A DNA stretch of 64,000 bases from Argopecten irradians. Lineage: Eukaryota > Mollusca > Bivalvia > Pectinida > Pectinidae. The position numbers and the translations under genes were made by a program. Under the pieces are notes generated by a model that had not been told where the DNA came from, did no database searches, and saw nothing but the letters and a program-made list of their open reading frames with translations. Positions 48,446 to 61,100 of this stretch are shown here, piece after piece; position 1 is the first letter of the stretch; each line of letters starts with the position of its first letter. Location: the NCBI RefSeq assembly GCF_041381155.1, contig NC_091140.1, forward strand, positions 24,332,864-24,396,863. The letters run 5' to 3'.

Positions 48446-49481
48446 CTTAGAAGAGCAGCCACATGTATTTGCATTATAATCTGATCGACTGATTTGGGTA
48501 TGCTAAGTACAGGGTATTTCCCAAAGCATGTCCCAACTTTCAAGCTTAATATAACCCAAACCCAGAAAGTTCAGGGTATAGATTATCGACAATTCAGTCA
48601 TGGATATCAATAAAATTGATTGGTGTGTATATAAAGGTGTGTATCCTACATACAAAGTAATGTCATTTTCATAAGTAACATCATCTCGACATTAGTCAAT
48701 AATTTGCTGGAATGTCTCCATTATTCTTCTAGTATTTCTTGTAAAGTATTCAGACTCCAATATTAATGTAAGAAAAAACAATTTCTTGTTTCTGTACATA
48801 ACATTAAGGTACAATTACCTGATGAAAATTTATTCCTTGGTGCAGCTTTATTGTTGAAGCAATCATTTATATCACACAAATGCAAATCGAATGTAATAAC
48901 CAGAATATCATGATGTTTAGGGATGTCATTAATGTTTTATTTTGCTATCCTAACTGAAATGTATCGCATTCAACAAATGTAACAAATGTTGTTATCACTA
49001 ACTTTCCATAAAGTCTCAAAGATTTTTTCATGGGGAAGTTACAGTAATTTAAAGTCGCAACATATTTTCTAAAACATGCTACACCTGCAATTGAAGTGCT
49101 TCTATTAACGTTCATAGCCTCGTCATTGATACTAGGGATTTTGAAGAAAAAAACCTGAAAGGTGATATGCATGTCGATGAACCTTTTAATATGCATAGTA
49201 GAATTATAGACCTTCAACATCGAGAACTGAATGAAATAATAAATTTAAAACCAATTCATACTTTATAAATGTGCGTTTATGGAGGAAAATATATGTGTAT
49301 CCACAAATCTAAAACATACAGCAGCTTAATGGATACGCATCGGTAGTTAACATATCTCCATTACTAGATACACTTTAATAAGTGTATCCAGTCAAACATC
49401 AAATTTGTCTTACATAATTGGTATATTAATCAGTAAACTTTCCGTACTCGTACGTGCGTTTCTACATGAGCACATCCGGTG

Positions 49482-49640
49482 TAACGTTGAAAATGGACCC
49501 CCGTTGAAAACTGACCCGAACGTTGAAAAACGACTCCGAAAACTGTTGAAAATTTAACTTTAAGCGCACTTTTTACACCGACCCGTTGAAAAAGGGCTCC
49601 GTTGAAAAGTGACCCTTCTCACGAGAAGATTAAGATAGGC
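49482..49640. repeat. Short irregular cgttgaaaa repeat at a duplication breakpoint
   Basis: The phrase gttgaaaa followed by cgaccc, tgaccc or similar recurs at least seven times between 49494 and 49610. It begins where similarity to the left duplicate stops and leads into the A/C-only array. Confidence 0.75.
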
Positions 49641-49744
49641 TGTGTCTGATATCTAATCCTATTGACACCTAACATATCTATTTGTCAATAAAATATTTGG
49701 AAATTGAAATTGACCCAATAAGAACTCGTTTCCCCATAAAAACT

Positions 49745-52075
49745 CGTTTTTACACAACACAACACAGCACAGCACAACACAACACCACACAACTACATAT
49801 CATCACACAGCGCAACATACCAACAACACACTAACAACAATACAACACCACAAAACATCACACAACGACACACCACACAAACACTCAGCAACACAACATT
49901 AAAAAAACATAACATCACATAACACAACCACACAACTACACAACAACACATCATACACAACACAACATCATACAACACATCACACAACACAATACATAAC
50001 ACAACAACACAACACAACACACAACCACGCAACAACAATACAACACCACACAACACAACATCACAAAACACAACAACACAACCAAACAACAACACAACAT
50101 CACAAAACATAACATCATACACACCACAGCATCATACAACACAACAACACACTGCAACAACACCACACAACAACAAGAACAGAAGACCACAACATCGAAA
50201 AACATAACATCACACAACACAACGTCATACAACACATCACACACAACACAACATCACACAACACAACAACACACATAATAACACACAACTATGCAACAAC
50301 AACACAACAACACACAACATAACACCACACAACAACACACAACATAGCACCACACAACAACACACAACATAGCACCACACAACAACACAAAAAACAACAA
50401 AATATTTAGAAATTGAAATTGACCCTATGAGAACTCGTTTCCCCATAACAACCCAACACATCACAAGACAACACAACACCACATAACCATATATCATCAC
50501 ACAGCGCTATACACCAATAACACACGACAACACATCATAAACAATACAACACCACACAACACACACAACACAACCACACAGCAACACAACATCATAAAAC
50601 ATAACATCACACAACACAACCATACAACATTACATTACACACAACACAACATCACACAACATACAACACAGCAACACAAAACACACAACATACAACATTA
50701 CAAAACAACACACAACACAACCAATCAACAACACAAAAAACAACACAGCATCACAAAACATAACACCACACATTAAAACAGCACACAACACATCATACAC
50801 AACAAATCATACACAACACATCACACAACACAACATCACACAACAACAAAAACAGAAGACCACAACATCATAAAACATAACATCACACAACACAACGTCA
50901 TACAACACATCACACACAGCACAACATTACACAACACAACAACACACAACATAACAACACACAACTATGCAACAACAACAGAACAACACACAACAACACA
51001 CAACATAGCACCACACAACAACACAAAAAACAACAAAATATTTAGAAATTGAAATTGACCCTATGAGAACTCGTTTCCCCATAACAACCCAACGCATCAC
51101 AAGACAACACAACACCACATAACCATATATCATCACACAGCGCTACACACCAATAACACACGACAACACACCATAAACAATACAACACCACACAACACAC
51201 AGCAACACAACATCATAAAACAAAACATCACACAACACAACCACACAACATTACATCACACACAACACAACATCACACAACATACAACACAGCAACACCA
51301 CAACACACAACATACAACACAACAAAACACAGCAACACAACACCACACAACACAACATTACAAAACAACACACAACACAACCAAACAACAACACAAAAAA
51401 CAAAACAGCATCACAAAACATAACACCACACATTAAAACAACACACAACACATCATACACAACACATCACACAACACAACAACACAACCACACAGCAACA
51501 CAACATCATAAAACATAACATCACACAACACAACCACACAACAACACATCACACACAACACAACATCACACAACATACAACACAACAATATACAACACAG
51601 CAACACCACAACACACAACATACAACACAACAACACACAGCAACAAAACAACACACAACACACCCAAACAACAACACAAAAAAACTACTCACAACATCAC
51701 AAAACATAACACCACACAACAAAACAACACACAACACATCATACACAACACAACACACAACACAACCACACCACAACACACGACCACGCAACAACAACAC
51801 ACAACATCACCTAACAACAACACAACACAACACAACAAAACACAATCACACAACACACGACAACACCACACAACATTTGAACACAACATCACAACAAAAC
51901 ATCCCACAACAACACAACACAACCACACCACAATACACAATCACGCAACAATACAACACCACCAAACAACAACACACAACACAACCCACGACACCACCAA
52001 ACAACACAACATCACACAACACATCACACAAAAACTACAATACACAATACAACCACATAACAACATCACATTTAG
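49745..52075. repeat. 2.3-kb array made almost only of A and C (acaacacaac type)
   Basis: The plus strand is nearly free of G and poor in T. It contains three higher-order blocks marked by gaaattgaaattgaccc..gaactcgtttccccata at about 49698, 50410 and 51047 (spacing about 710 and 637 bp). Minus-strand frames rich in C and V (CCVVVLCCVV) are by-products of composition. It lies downstream of the GT31 gene at 52315-53223 and is absent from the left duplicate. Confidence 0.95.
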
Positions 52076-52189
52076 ATTTAAAATGTTTTCAATACAGTAG
52101 CAATAAAAACCCATCATCGTTTCGCATGTTTACAGAATAAAATTGAATCCCTAAATTTACATCAACCACGATACCTATCGATCAGACAC

Positions 52190-52300
52190 CGTTCCTACCG
52201 CCCAGACCGCACATCGTGCAAACATCGCACAGATCGTACATCGTGCATACATCGTGCGCACACCGCACATCGTGTAACGTTGTGCGATCACACAACTGTA
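52190..52300. repeat. Short acatcgtgc repeat next to the GT31 3' end
   Basis: Variants of acatcgtgc (with cgcacatcgtg and acatcgcac) occur about seven times within 100 bp, then the duplicated GT31 sequence resumes at about 52300. Confidence 0.7.
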
Positions 52301-52314
52301 TTGACTAGTGGAGA

Positions 52315-53223
52315 CTAGCCTGGTATAACGTTATTGTAACCATGAAGTCGGCTCATTACATCCACTGATGCTTTATGCTGGATTAAATATTTCAAACAAA
52401 AGTCGGGCTTTATATTCCGTTCGATTTTTCCCTCTTTACCACGACCCAATTGGATTATCCGCTTGTTATCTGGGTGTATGTCGATATCGTCGTATATCGA
52501 CAGCCAGGAACCGAGAGAAGTCCCGCCAAAATCGGTATCAATTAAATCCACATTTGCATTGCATTTCGTTCCTGTGCAATATCTCCGCTTAGCGATTCGT
52601 TCTATCAGATCCTTGCCCAGGATTACAAACATCTCGTCAATACGTTCCTTAACGTTTACAATTTTAACGTCATTCGTAAATTTAGAATGTTTCCATCCGT
52701 AGTACAATCGTTGTGACTTCAGCTGACTGAGTCTGACAAAGATCTGCGGCACACAAAGGAACGTGTCATCATCCACTTTACCAGCTAGCAAAGCATCAGG
52801 GTATGTTTTGTGAACGTATCTTAACCATAAATACAATTTTTCACCGAATCTTACGGCTCTTCCCTGATGTGTTGCGTTAAGAAACACGATGTCGTTGTAT
52901 TTGTTATTTTCTTTAATTGTGTCGTTTGTTGGGATATCGATAAGAAACTTGTAGATAATTCTGAAAGGAAGCTCAGAATTCAAACGCTGCATAGTTGATA
53001 TCCAAGTATGTCTCTGTCCCTCTCTGAACTGGGTGTGACTAAATGGTGACAGCATTCCCAACACTAATAGCGGTCTATTGTCGACTTTTGGCCCAGGGTT
53101 GGACTTTTGAAGTTCTCTAGTTATCGAGTATATACCAAGGAAAACTGATAAAGTAGATATACACCAAATGAAACGTTTCAATGTGGTTTTATAAAAAGTA
53201 GAAAAGGCACGCTTGCACTTCAT
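52315..53223 (-). CDS. GT31 beta-1,3-glycosyltransferase-like (right copy, truncated C-terminus)
   Basis: Paralogue of 36524-37462 with the same REGQRHTWIS, DDD (here KVDDDTF), RLYYGW and VDTDFGG motifs and the same upstream splice acceptor. It has 302 residues: the codon TAT that follows IPG in the left copy is TAG here, removing the last ten residues. By eye the two proteins differ at about 26 of 302 positions, 14 of them in the first 46 residues (cytosolic tail, anchor and stem). The catalytic region is almost unchanged, which suggests constraint there. The sequence past the new stop diverges quickly because a rearrangement breakpoint lies within 20 nt. Whether the shortened enzyme is active is unknown. 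Confidence 0.82.
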   Translation of the reverse strand: MKCKRAFSTFYKTTLKRFIWCISTLSVFLGIYSITRELQKSNPGPKVDNRPLLVLGMLSPFSHTQFREGQRHTWISTMQRLNSELPFRIIYKFLIDIPTNDTIKENNKYNDIVFLNATHQGRAVRFGEKLYLWLRYVHKTYPDALLAGKVDDDTFLCVPQIFVRLSQLKSQRLYYGWKHSKFTNDVKIVNVKERIDEMFVILGKDLIERIAKRRYCTGTKCNANVDLIDTDFGGTSLGSWLSIYDDIDIHPDNKRIIQLGRGKEGKIERNIKPDFCLKYLIQHKASVDVMSRLHGYNNVIPG

Positions 53224-53955
53224 TGTATATTGTCAGGTAATCAATTACCTGAAAAAAGTAAATACATATTTTAACCGGATATCAATTTTCATTTTTAAGA
53301 AATGGTAATAGTACGCGTTTAAATTGAAATGTCATTACCAGAGCTTCAAACAAATCATAACAACTAATCAAAATCAATCAATCGAAACCCAAAATACAAA
53401 CCAACCTAACCGTAACGAGAAAAGGTTGAATTATCTTGACTACTTTCTCCATTGGAACTTTCAGATATGCTGATAAATTAAGATAATTAAACTACAGTGA
53501 TAAATAAATTGAATTTTCTAACTGGTATGAAGTCCAATATATGAATGTACTTGTTACAACATCGATGAACAGGGAGATTTGCCCCTAAATTATATACGAA
53601 CACATACGTACTTACGGAGTGATTGCGTAATCTTCACCAGTGTAATGTACCAGTAATGTTTTGTTACATTCACATTAAGTTCAACCGCGTTTGTCGACAA
53701 TTCTCTCAAAGCACTGCAACAAAATGGAAGATTTTCCTGATTACTGTGGAAAATAATCCTACAAACTTTATTTACACTATATAATGACCCAGTTTTCGAT
53801 ACAATGGAGTTGGTAATTCGATATAAGTAGGCGTAGTTAATAGTTACAGAACTTTTTATTCGAGTCAGCTGAACAATAACGGTAGTGTACGGTATATACA
53901 AATTTTTGATATTACTTTAAACGTGGGAATTTACTCGAAACGGAAATTTATGTAG

Positions 53956-54835
53956 CCATTTTTAGAACATAAACCCTCTCTTCCATTACAAATACGTACA
54001 CCACATGTTTTACAGAGTTCAATTAAACAATTACCGAACTGGTTTACTACACTATTGACCCGTCTCTGAATGTCAAAATCAGGTATATACGGAATTAAAT
54101 TAGAAAGTTGTCTTGTAATACTAGTATGTAAGCTATCATTTTGAATATAGTCATTTAAACTACCAGGACGACTGTTAAAATCGCCTGGGTATATTTACTT
54201 ATACTTGTTTCCAATTCACAAAATAAATCGCAATTATATTGATTGTAATATTGAAAGCCAACAGAAGGCATATAAACACACGCAAGAAAAATATCTTTAT
54301 CTTTACCTGTCAGAGTTTTGGATATCTTTACCCATACTACAGAGTCAAAAATAATCTCACATAATGAAACATAATCTATTAATTTTGAATTGATCAAAAT
54401 ACATATACCACCTCCTTGTACGTAACCCGTTCGTTTTCTAGGTATGTAATATGAATTAAAACCATCAATTTCTACAGAGTAATCATTTGGAATCCAACAT
54501 TCTGAAAGAAATACAATATCATAATTTTCTATATAAAAATTAAAATCATTTATCTTCAACTTTGTGTCTAAACCACCATTAATGTTCCAGGATAATACAG
54601 AAATTGTCTCACTCTCTATATGTGTGTGACTGTCCTAACGTCGTCCTCTACCGGTCGCTCCCAGCTGACGGGCGGGTCCCGAATGGAATTTTTTCATTGT
54701 AGCGCGTGAATCCGAAATCTTCTCTCCACGCAGCACCCCATCAATATAGAGTTTATCGCGTTTAATATAGGCCTTCTTGTTTTCCTCCCGCGCTTTTTTA
54801 CATATGGGCCAGAGTCGACAAAGATTTGGTTAGGC
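53956..54835 (-). mobile_element. LINE fragment: end of ORF1 and endonuclease part of ORF2
   Basis: On the minus strand a frame reads LWPICKKAREENKKAYIKRD..LYIDG and stops with TAG at 54637-54635, like the end of a LINE ORF1. After it come SWNINGG, DIVFLSECWIPNDY and GGGICILI, the APE-type endonuclease. A shift near 54190 moves GDFNSRPGSL into another frame, followed by LIELCKTCGVRICNGR. Reverse transcriptase and the 3' end are missing; the fragment ends where the segmental duplicate begins. The clade is not assigned. Confidence 0.8.
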
Positions 54836-56724
54836 AACAATGTCTGGCGCTGTCAACATTAAGCTCTTAAATTAGGATTTTAAATAATTCATGTTACAGC
54901 TCTGAAACTTGCCCTTTGTTAATAGTTTTCTGACACATTAATCCGGAATTTTCTATCATGTTTCTACCTTAGGCAAGCTATAGGTAATGAATTTACGTTA
55001 GTATATACATATATACGTTCTTATTACAATTATGGAATTAACATACTATCTTTCACTATGAAAAATTGCTTAAGTGACTGTACTCTGCGACAAATGGGAT
55101 ATGAAGTGTCTATGAACAGAACTGCTATAAGGTCTTTTTCAGTGTTAAGGTCATTAATTGCTTTTGCCGTAAGCGCGTTATGAAACAACGTGGCTCTGAC
55201 CACTCAAGTCCGCAGGTAATGATCTAACAATTACTGCGCATGTGCACCTGTTGAGATACTGATTTTGGTTAACCGATAGGAAGACTTAGATTGTACATGT
55301 ATATCACGTTAATCAAATACTGAAAAAATGAATGAATGAATGAATGAACAGTAATGAGTTCACAAGAAGAGTTCGTATAGGAATAGTTAGAAAAGAAGAA
55401 TAGAATGAAACTAATGTAGTAAATTTAAACCTAATCCACGGATGGTTAGATTGGGATGAAAGATAGGTGTGACATGTGAAGTAGGTCCCACTAAATTATC
55501 AAATTGAAGGGAGACCACGGTCGAACAAAGACAGACGATTTTACTTTACTGTAACAGTCTATGTGATAAATACACAATATATATGTAGAAACTTTAAATG
55601 TAAACGAAATGCTTTTACAGCTATTAATTATCTAAAAAATTTAAAAACACAACTAATTAGACTTTGGGACCATATTAGCATGTATAAAATTAATTGATAA
55701 TGCGATAACTGGAAGCACAATTAACAGCAGAAACATCTGCGAACTAAACAATAAGAGTCCTAATAAATTTATCTTCACTTTTTTATTATTTTTTATCCGG
55801 TAATGCTTCCATCCTTTTTTGCACTTTCATATTCACGTGTTTTTTTAAGTTTATACACCTTCAAATAGATTCAAAGCCAAGTTCTTAAGATTCATAACTC
55901 ATATATTTCAATTTTCACTGAAGTTGGACTCAATGAAACTACTTAAAAATCCGGTTTCATATAAGGAATGATTGTTATTGTTTTTTGGTGTGTAAACTGC
56001 ATTTTTTGAACAGATATTTTAAAGGGGGTAAAAACAGAAGGGACATGGAAAACGAGATAATACACTAGAAACATGTGTATGTTCTATTTAAACATATATC
56101 AGTTTGATATTTACTTATATTTTGTCCCTAAATAATAAAATTAATGTACATAATTCAAACCTGTTGCAAAGTAGGACAAATGAGTAGAGTAATAAAACCC
56201 ACAAAACCGAAAAAAATCCGAATCTTATATTTCAAATTCTGAAACGCCTCAATGTAAACATACTGATGGCAAGGTCCATATTTATATTGGCAATAAAAAT
56301 CCTTGAGTAGCAGACAATTCAAAGTCACTTACACACTTAACTTATGAAGCACGTGATCACGTTAGAGCAATAAAAGTTAGTGGTTTTTTTTTTAAATTTG
56401 TTGAATGTCTTATTGATCAAAGAATACAAGATGAGATTTCTACCTCAAGGCCCGACACAAGTGCATCACTACTCTCTCTCCAAGATCTCGTCCTCTGAAA
56501 ATATCATGCTTGTCCATGTAAGGTCGGAGGTCATGGCAATATCCGTTTGGGTCACATCGCATCCATACTTACAGTTGTGCAATCAAATAAATTGTATGAA
56601 TTATGTTAAAATTATAATTCATGCATCCACATATATCCACATGATAGTCATTAGTAACATGTGTAGAAAATAAGACTGGCAAGTATATTGGTGTAGAGGG
56701 CATAGGATACAGATGATTGGCAAA
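54836..56724. other. Intergenic, no gene seen
   Basis: AT-rich DNA with a short gaat run (about 55327-55350). I saw no exon, no inverted-end element and no tandem array. Confidence 0.4.
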
Positions 56725-59700
56725 CCTTAAAGTTTTATACAGTAATGTGGACACGTTAATACTATCAAAGAAAACTGAACTGGAAGTAGAAATTAAAGAG
56801 AAAAAAAACGGACATAATATGTGTAACGGAAATATATCCAAAATATTCCCTTGATGTCATCAACAACCAGTCATATTCTATCGATAACTACAGTGTTCAT
56901 TTTGGAAAATCTTCAAACAAGAGAGGTGTGGCCATTTATATTAGATCATCTATTACCCATGACGCAGTAGACATTAATACCAACTTCGATGAATATGTTA
57001 TTTGTAGAATAAACCTAAGAAGAGGAGATAATTTAGCCATATGCTGTATTTATAGAAGCCCTAGCAGTAATGAAGATAACAACAATAAACAAGTAAATCT
57101 ACTGGAAACAATCTCTAATGGTTCTCTCACATATTACTGGTGGGTGATTTCAACTGTATAGAAATCGACTGGAATACCAACACAACCTCTGTAGGTGATT
57201 CACATATCGCCACGAGGTTGTTGGAGGTAACAAGGGGCTACTTTTACACCCTACATGTCAAAAGACCGACAAGAATTAGGGAGAACCAAATTTCATCTTT
57301 ACTCGACCTCATCCTAACAAATGAAGAAGGAATGATTACAAACATCAGTTTCAATCCAGGTCTAGGCAAAAGTGATCACCTAATGTTAGAATTTGACATT
57401 TTAGGCTATGCTGAAATCCTGGAACAAAACATCGATAAACGCAACTTCCTTAAAGGTAATTACGTATCTATTAACAAAGAGTTGGCTGAACACGCATCAG
57501 AAGATACTACAAATATGGATGCGAATGAACATTGGTCACACCTTATGAATATTTTATCTACCAGTATTGAAAAACATGTACCATTATACAAGAGGCGATC
57601 CAATGAAATCCGCAAACCATATATCAATAAAGATGCAATATCTGCTGTAAAAAAGAAACACCAAGAATGGACAAAGTATCTCCACTGCAAAACAGACAAC
57701 AACTATCAATCATACAAAATTGCCAGGAACAAAGCCACAAGACTGTTGCGATTATCACAAAGATCTTACGAAAAATCCATAGCTGAAAACATAAAGGATA
57801 GCCCAAAACTCTTCTTGAACTATGTCAGATTGAAAACAAAGACAAAATCTACCATCACCAGAGTCAATAATCCAAATGGAGCCCTAACAGAAACAGTTAA
57901 AGAAACAGCCGAAGTTATGAACGATTTTTTGTCAGTGTATTTGTGGAAGACGGGAATACAAATCTACCCCCGTTACCCAGGAGGAATATAACGAGTCCAC
58001 TGATAGATTTTGAAATCACGGAGGAAATAGTACTAAAGGCACTATCTAAGCAAAAACCAAATAAATCACCTGGTCCGGACGGAATTCATCCGAAAATTCT
58101 ACTAGAAACAAAGGACACCATAGTAAAGCCTTTAACCTCACTCTTCAAAAAATCAATTGAGGAAAGTGTAGTCCCAAAACAATGGACCACAGCAAATGTT
58201 TGCCCAATACACAAGAAAGGATCAACAAAGGATCCAAATAACTATCGTCCTATTAGTCTATCATCTGTACCCTGTAAAATCTTGCAGAGGATAATACGTG
58301 ACAATATCATGGAACACCTAAAGATCAACAATCTACTGTCACCAGAACAACATGGATTTACGCCAGGCAAGTCTTGCACAACACAGCTCCCCTGGAGGTA
58401 TTAGAACACTGGACACAGGCACTTGACAACAACAACAACATTGATGTTATTTGTCCCATAAGTATCCCATTGACTCCTCATATACAAATTAAAATCCTAT
58501 GGAATTGGAGGCAAAATTCTGTCATGGATACAACAATTTCTGTCGGGACTACAACAAAAGGTTATTATAAATAGAACAAGCTCCAAAACCAAAAAAGTAA
58601 AAAGCGGTGTACCTCAAGGAAGTGTACTCGGGCCCATACTATTTCTAATTTATGTCAATGACATCCCAGAGGTAGTGAATTGTGTTACCAAACTATTTGC
58701 GGATGATACCAAATTGTTTTCAAAAATCAACACATAACAGGACTGTGAAGAGCTACAGAGAAATATTGACAGAATCTCAGATTGGATTGACCTCTGGTTA
58801 ATGAAGCTAAATAAAGAAAAATGCAAGCATATGGAAATTGGCAATATCCCCATTAACAGACAATACACTGTAATGCCGTTCATTTTGTAATTATCATCTA
58901 GTGTAATTGTTTAACTTGTAAGGTTTTGTTATAGTAGATGCATCTTACGGTATCTCTACTCGGAAAATATATAGCTAAATGTTCATTCAATATTGTGTAC
59001 ATGTAATAGGTAAATATATGATTAGTTGTAGATATTCCTAGCGATGTTTATTCAGAAACTTAGGTTCATTACCGTAGCTATCAATGTATAGTCATGTACG
59101 TACGATGTCCATCCTCACTTCGTTTTTCTAGGATAAGATATAAGGATCATTTATATTATATTCATCAGAATTAGTAATGTTGTCTAAAGTAAATATGACA
59201 AACCTTTTATAAATAGAAGTTTCCATATAATAGTAATTTATTGTTGTACATTATTAGTCAGCGTCTGCTAGTTTGTAGATCGCCATCTTTGTTTTAACTT
59301 TCGGAACTCTCTGACTTTATTGTCTGAAGTAAGCGTAAGCATATCGCATGTAAAATCTAGAGAATTGTATATTCGGGTACTTTTATTTGTATCGCGCCTT
59401 TTGATTGGTCGATCAATAGTATGAATAGTTGGCACCCGCGAATATTCAAGGAGAGCGATTTTAATCCTCTCACGAGACGGTTGATCTCCACACTCCTCAT
59501 ACCAGCTTACGGATATACTTTTCCACAAGTATTATGAATTCAGCTGAAGAGGTAAAGAACTAATGATATAAATAATTGGGCGTTTTTGTAAAAGAACATC
59601 ACCCATAATTCATATTATATTATATAGTATATATATATATCTCCCGTCTCCAATATTAGCCAATATCCGCCATACTTAGTATTTTTTATAATAGAGTAAT

Positions 59701-60960
59701 AATGAACATTTATCAATGATAAACCTAGTTATTGGTGCTCTCGTGTAGTTTAATAAGTTTTAACACAATTTCTTTGATATTATCAGTATTAGGCTAAATT
59801 GTCAATTATCGCCAATACTCGCCGATAATCGCCAACATTCGCCAATATCTCCAATAGCTTCCGGCTGGAATATGTTGTTGTGGCGAAGGTGATTTTTGGA
59901 GAGAATTTATATACGAAAATGTTGTAAGATATTAATGTGAATGTTGAAGTTTATGAATGTGTTGTACCATTAAATATCATAAATTGTAATTTATTTATGA
60001 GTTTGAGTTATTAATGTCTACCAAAGAAAGTAACCAATAAGTGCCAAAAGCCGAGACCAGACGAACTCAATAGACGTTAGCGACTGAATAATAGACAGCG
60101 ACGTTACAACACCATAAAGGACGGCAACAACAGAATACGACTTGGGAAAACCAACAGTGAAAAAGATTTGGGAGTCACAATAGATAATACCCTGAAATTT
60201 ACAAATCAAGTAAATAAAGCTTCAACAAAGGGAAACCAAATCATGGGTATCATTTTTAGAACATTCACGTATCTTGACAACCAAACTTTTAAAACACTGT
60301 ATAAGACTCTGGTTAGACCTCATTTGGAATACTGTTCTGTCGTTTGGTCTCCTTGGATAAAAAAAGATATAAAAACCATCGAAAACGTCCAACGAAGAGG
60401 CACAAAAAGACTAGTAAACCTCAAAGATCTCTCCTATTCCTATCCAGACCGACTGAAGACCTTGGGTATCCCAACACTTGAATATAGAAGACTGAGGGCC
60501 GTTATGGTGGATACCTTCAAAATAATCAACAAAATCGATATTGTTACCAGTGAGAACATGTGTACTCCAATGAGACACACAGGTACAAGAGGTCATAATC
60601 AAAAACTCTACAAGAAACCTTTTCGTCTCAACTCGGCAGGAAATATTTTCAGTAACAGGATAGTGGAGTCCTGGAATTCTCTCCCTGTTGATGTGGTCAA
60701 TGCTGAGAACCTGAATATTTTCAAAAATAGACTAAACAAGCATTGGAAAAACCACGCCATGAAATTCTCACCATCAACCTAGGAAAGACAGTATATTATA
60801 CATAAACCTAGGACATACTATTAAGGATTTTAGGCAATCACTTTAGATATTTTACCATTATTGTAAATATCACTATACATCTTTACAAGCCTTTTGTGGC
60901 TTCCCAATGATGTTGGACTGATGAGAAACTATCTATTATATAGATAATGACCTTGAACTC
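56725..60960 (+). mobile_element. Decayed CR1/jockey-type LINE, interrupted by a solo LTR
   Basis: The ORF2-like region reads endonuclease (KKTELEVEIKEKK, RGVAIYIRSS, GDFNCIEIDW, KSDHLMLEFD), linker, reverse transcriptase (KQKPNKSPGPDGIHPKIL, NYRPISLSSVPCKILQRI, GVPQGSVLGP, LFADDTKLF) and the C-terminal region (KDLGVTIDN, LVRPHLEYCSVVWSPW, NVQRRGTKRLVNL). The stop is at 60780-60782. Frame breaks occur near 56812, 57130 and 57925. Around 58440-58490 the YxDxxKAFD part of the polymerase (first catalytic Asp) is lost, and there is a TAA at 58736. ORF1 is absent. Dead copy, 5' truncated. The 3' end is approximate. Confidence 0.88.
58869..60108. mobile_element. Solo LTR (about 1.24 kb) inserted in the LINE, family unknown
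   Basis: It begins TGTAATGCCG and ends CGACGTTACA, giving TG...CA ends with a short inverted match. Both sides carry the 4-bp duplication ACAC. No internal retroelement part is present, so it is a recombined solo LTR or a similar remnant. It holds a short array of cgccaata-type phrases (about 59650-59850). It is younger than the LINE it split. Confidence 0.75.
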
Positions 60961-61100
60961 ATGACCAGAAATCAGTTTGATCCTTGATGACAATGTTATA
61001 GTTGTATGGGTGTAAAACATACCTTTATGGGCAAACACATAGTATCATAACAATTGACACAATAATATTTCTAAATACAATGATATGATAATGGTTTTAC

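Larger units (their letters stand above)
42760..53955. repeat. Right copy of the direct segmental duplication
   Basis: Same order as 28950-38190, with later changes: a 1.2-kb TTAA insertion (43839-45040), a contracted 37-bp minisatellite, two 0.5-kb insertions (46196 and 46860), loss of about 200 bp near 49440, and replacement of the GT31 downstream region by a tandem motif and an A/C-only array (49482-52300). Its right edge abuts a LINE fragment. Confidence 0.93.

Noticed and set aside
49793-51940. Several cysteine/valine-rich minus-strand frames
   Set aside because: They arise from the nearly G-free A/C array; the composition alone keeps the frame open.
59268-59528. 86-codon minus-strand frame
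   Set aside because: It lies inside the solo LTR and has no recognisable domain; probably chance.
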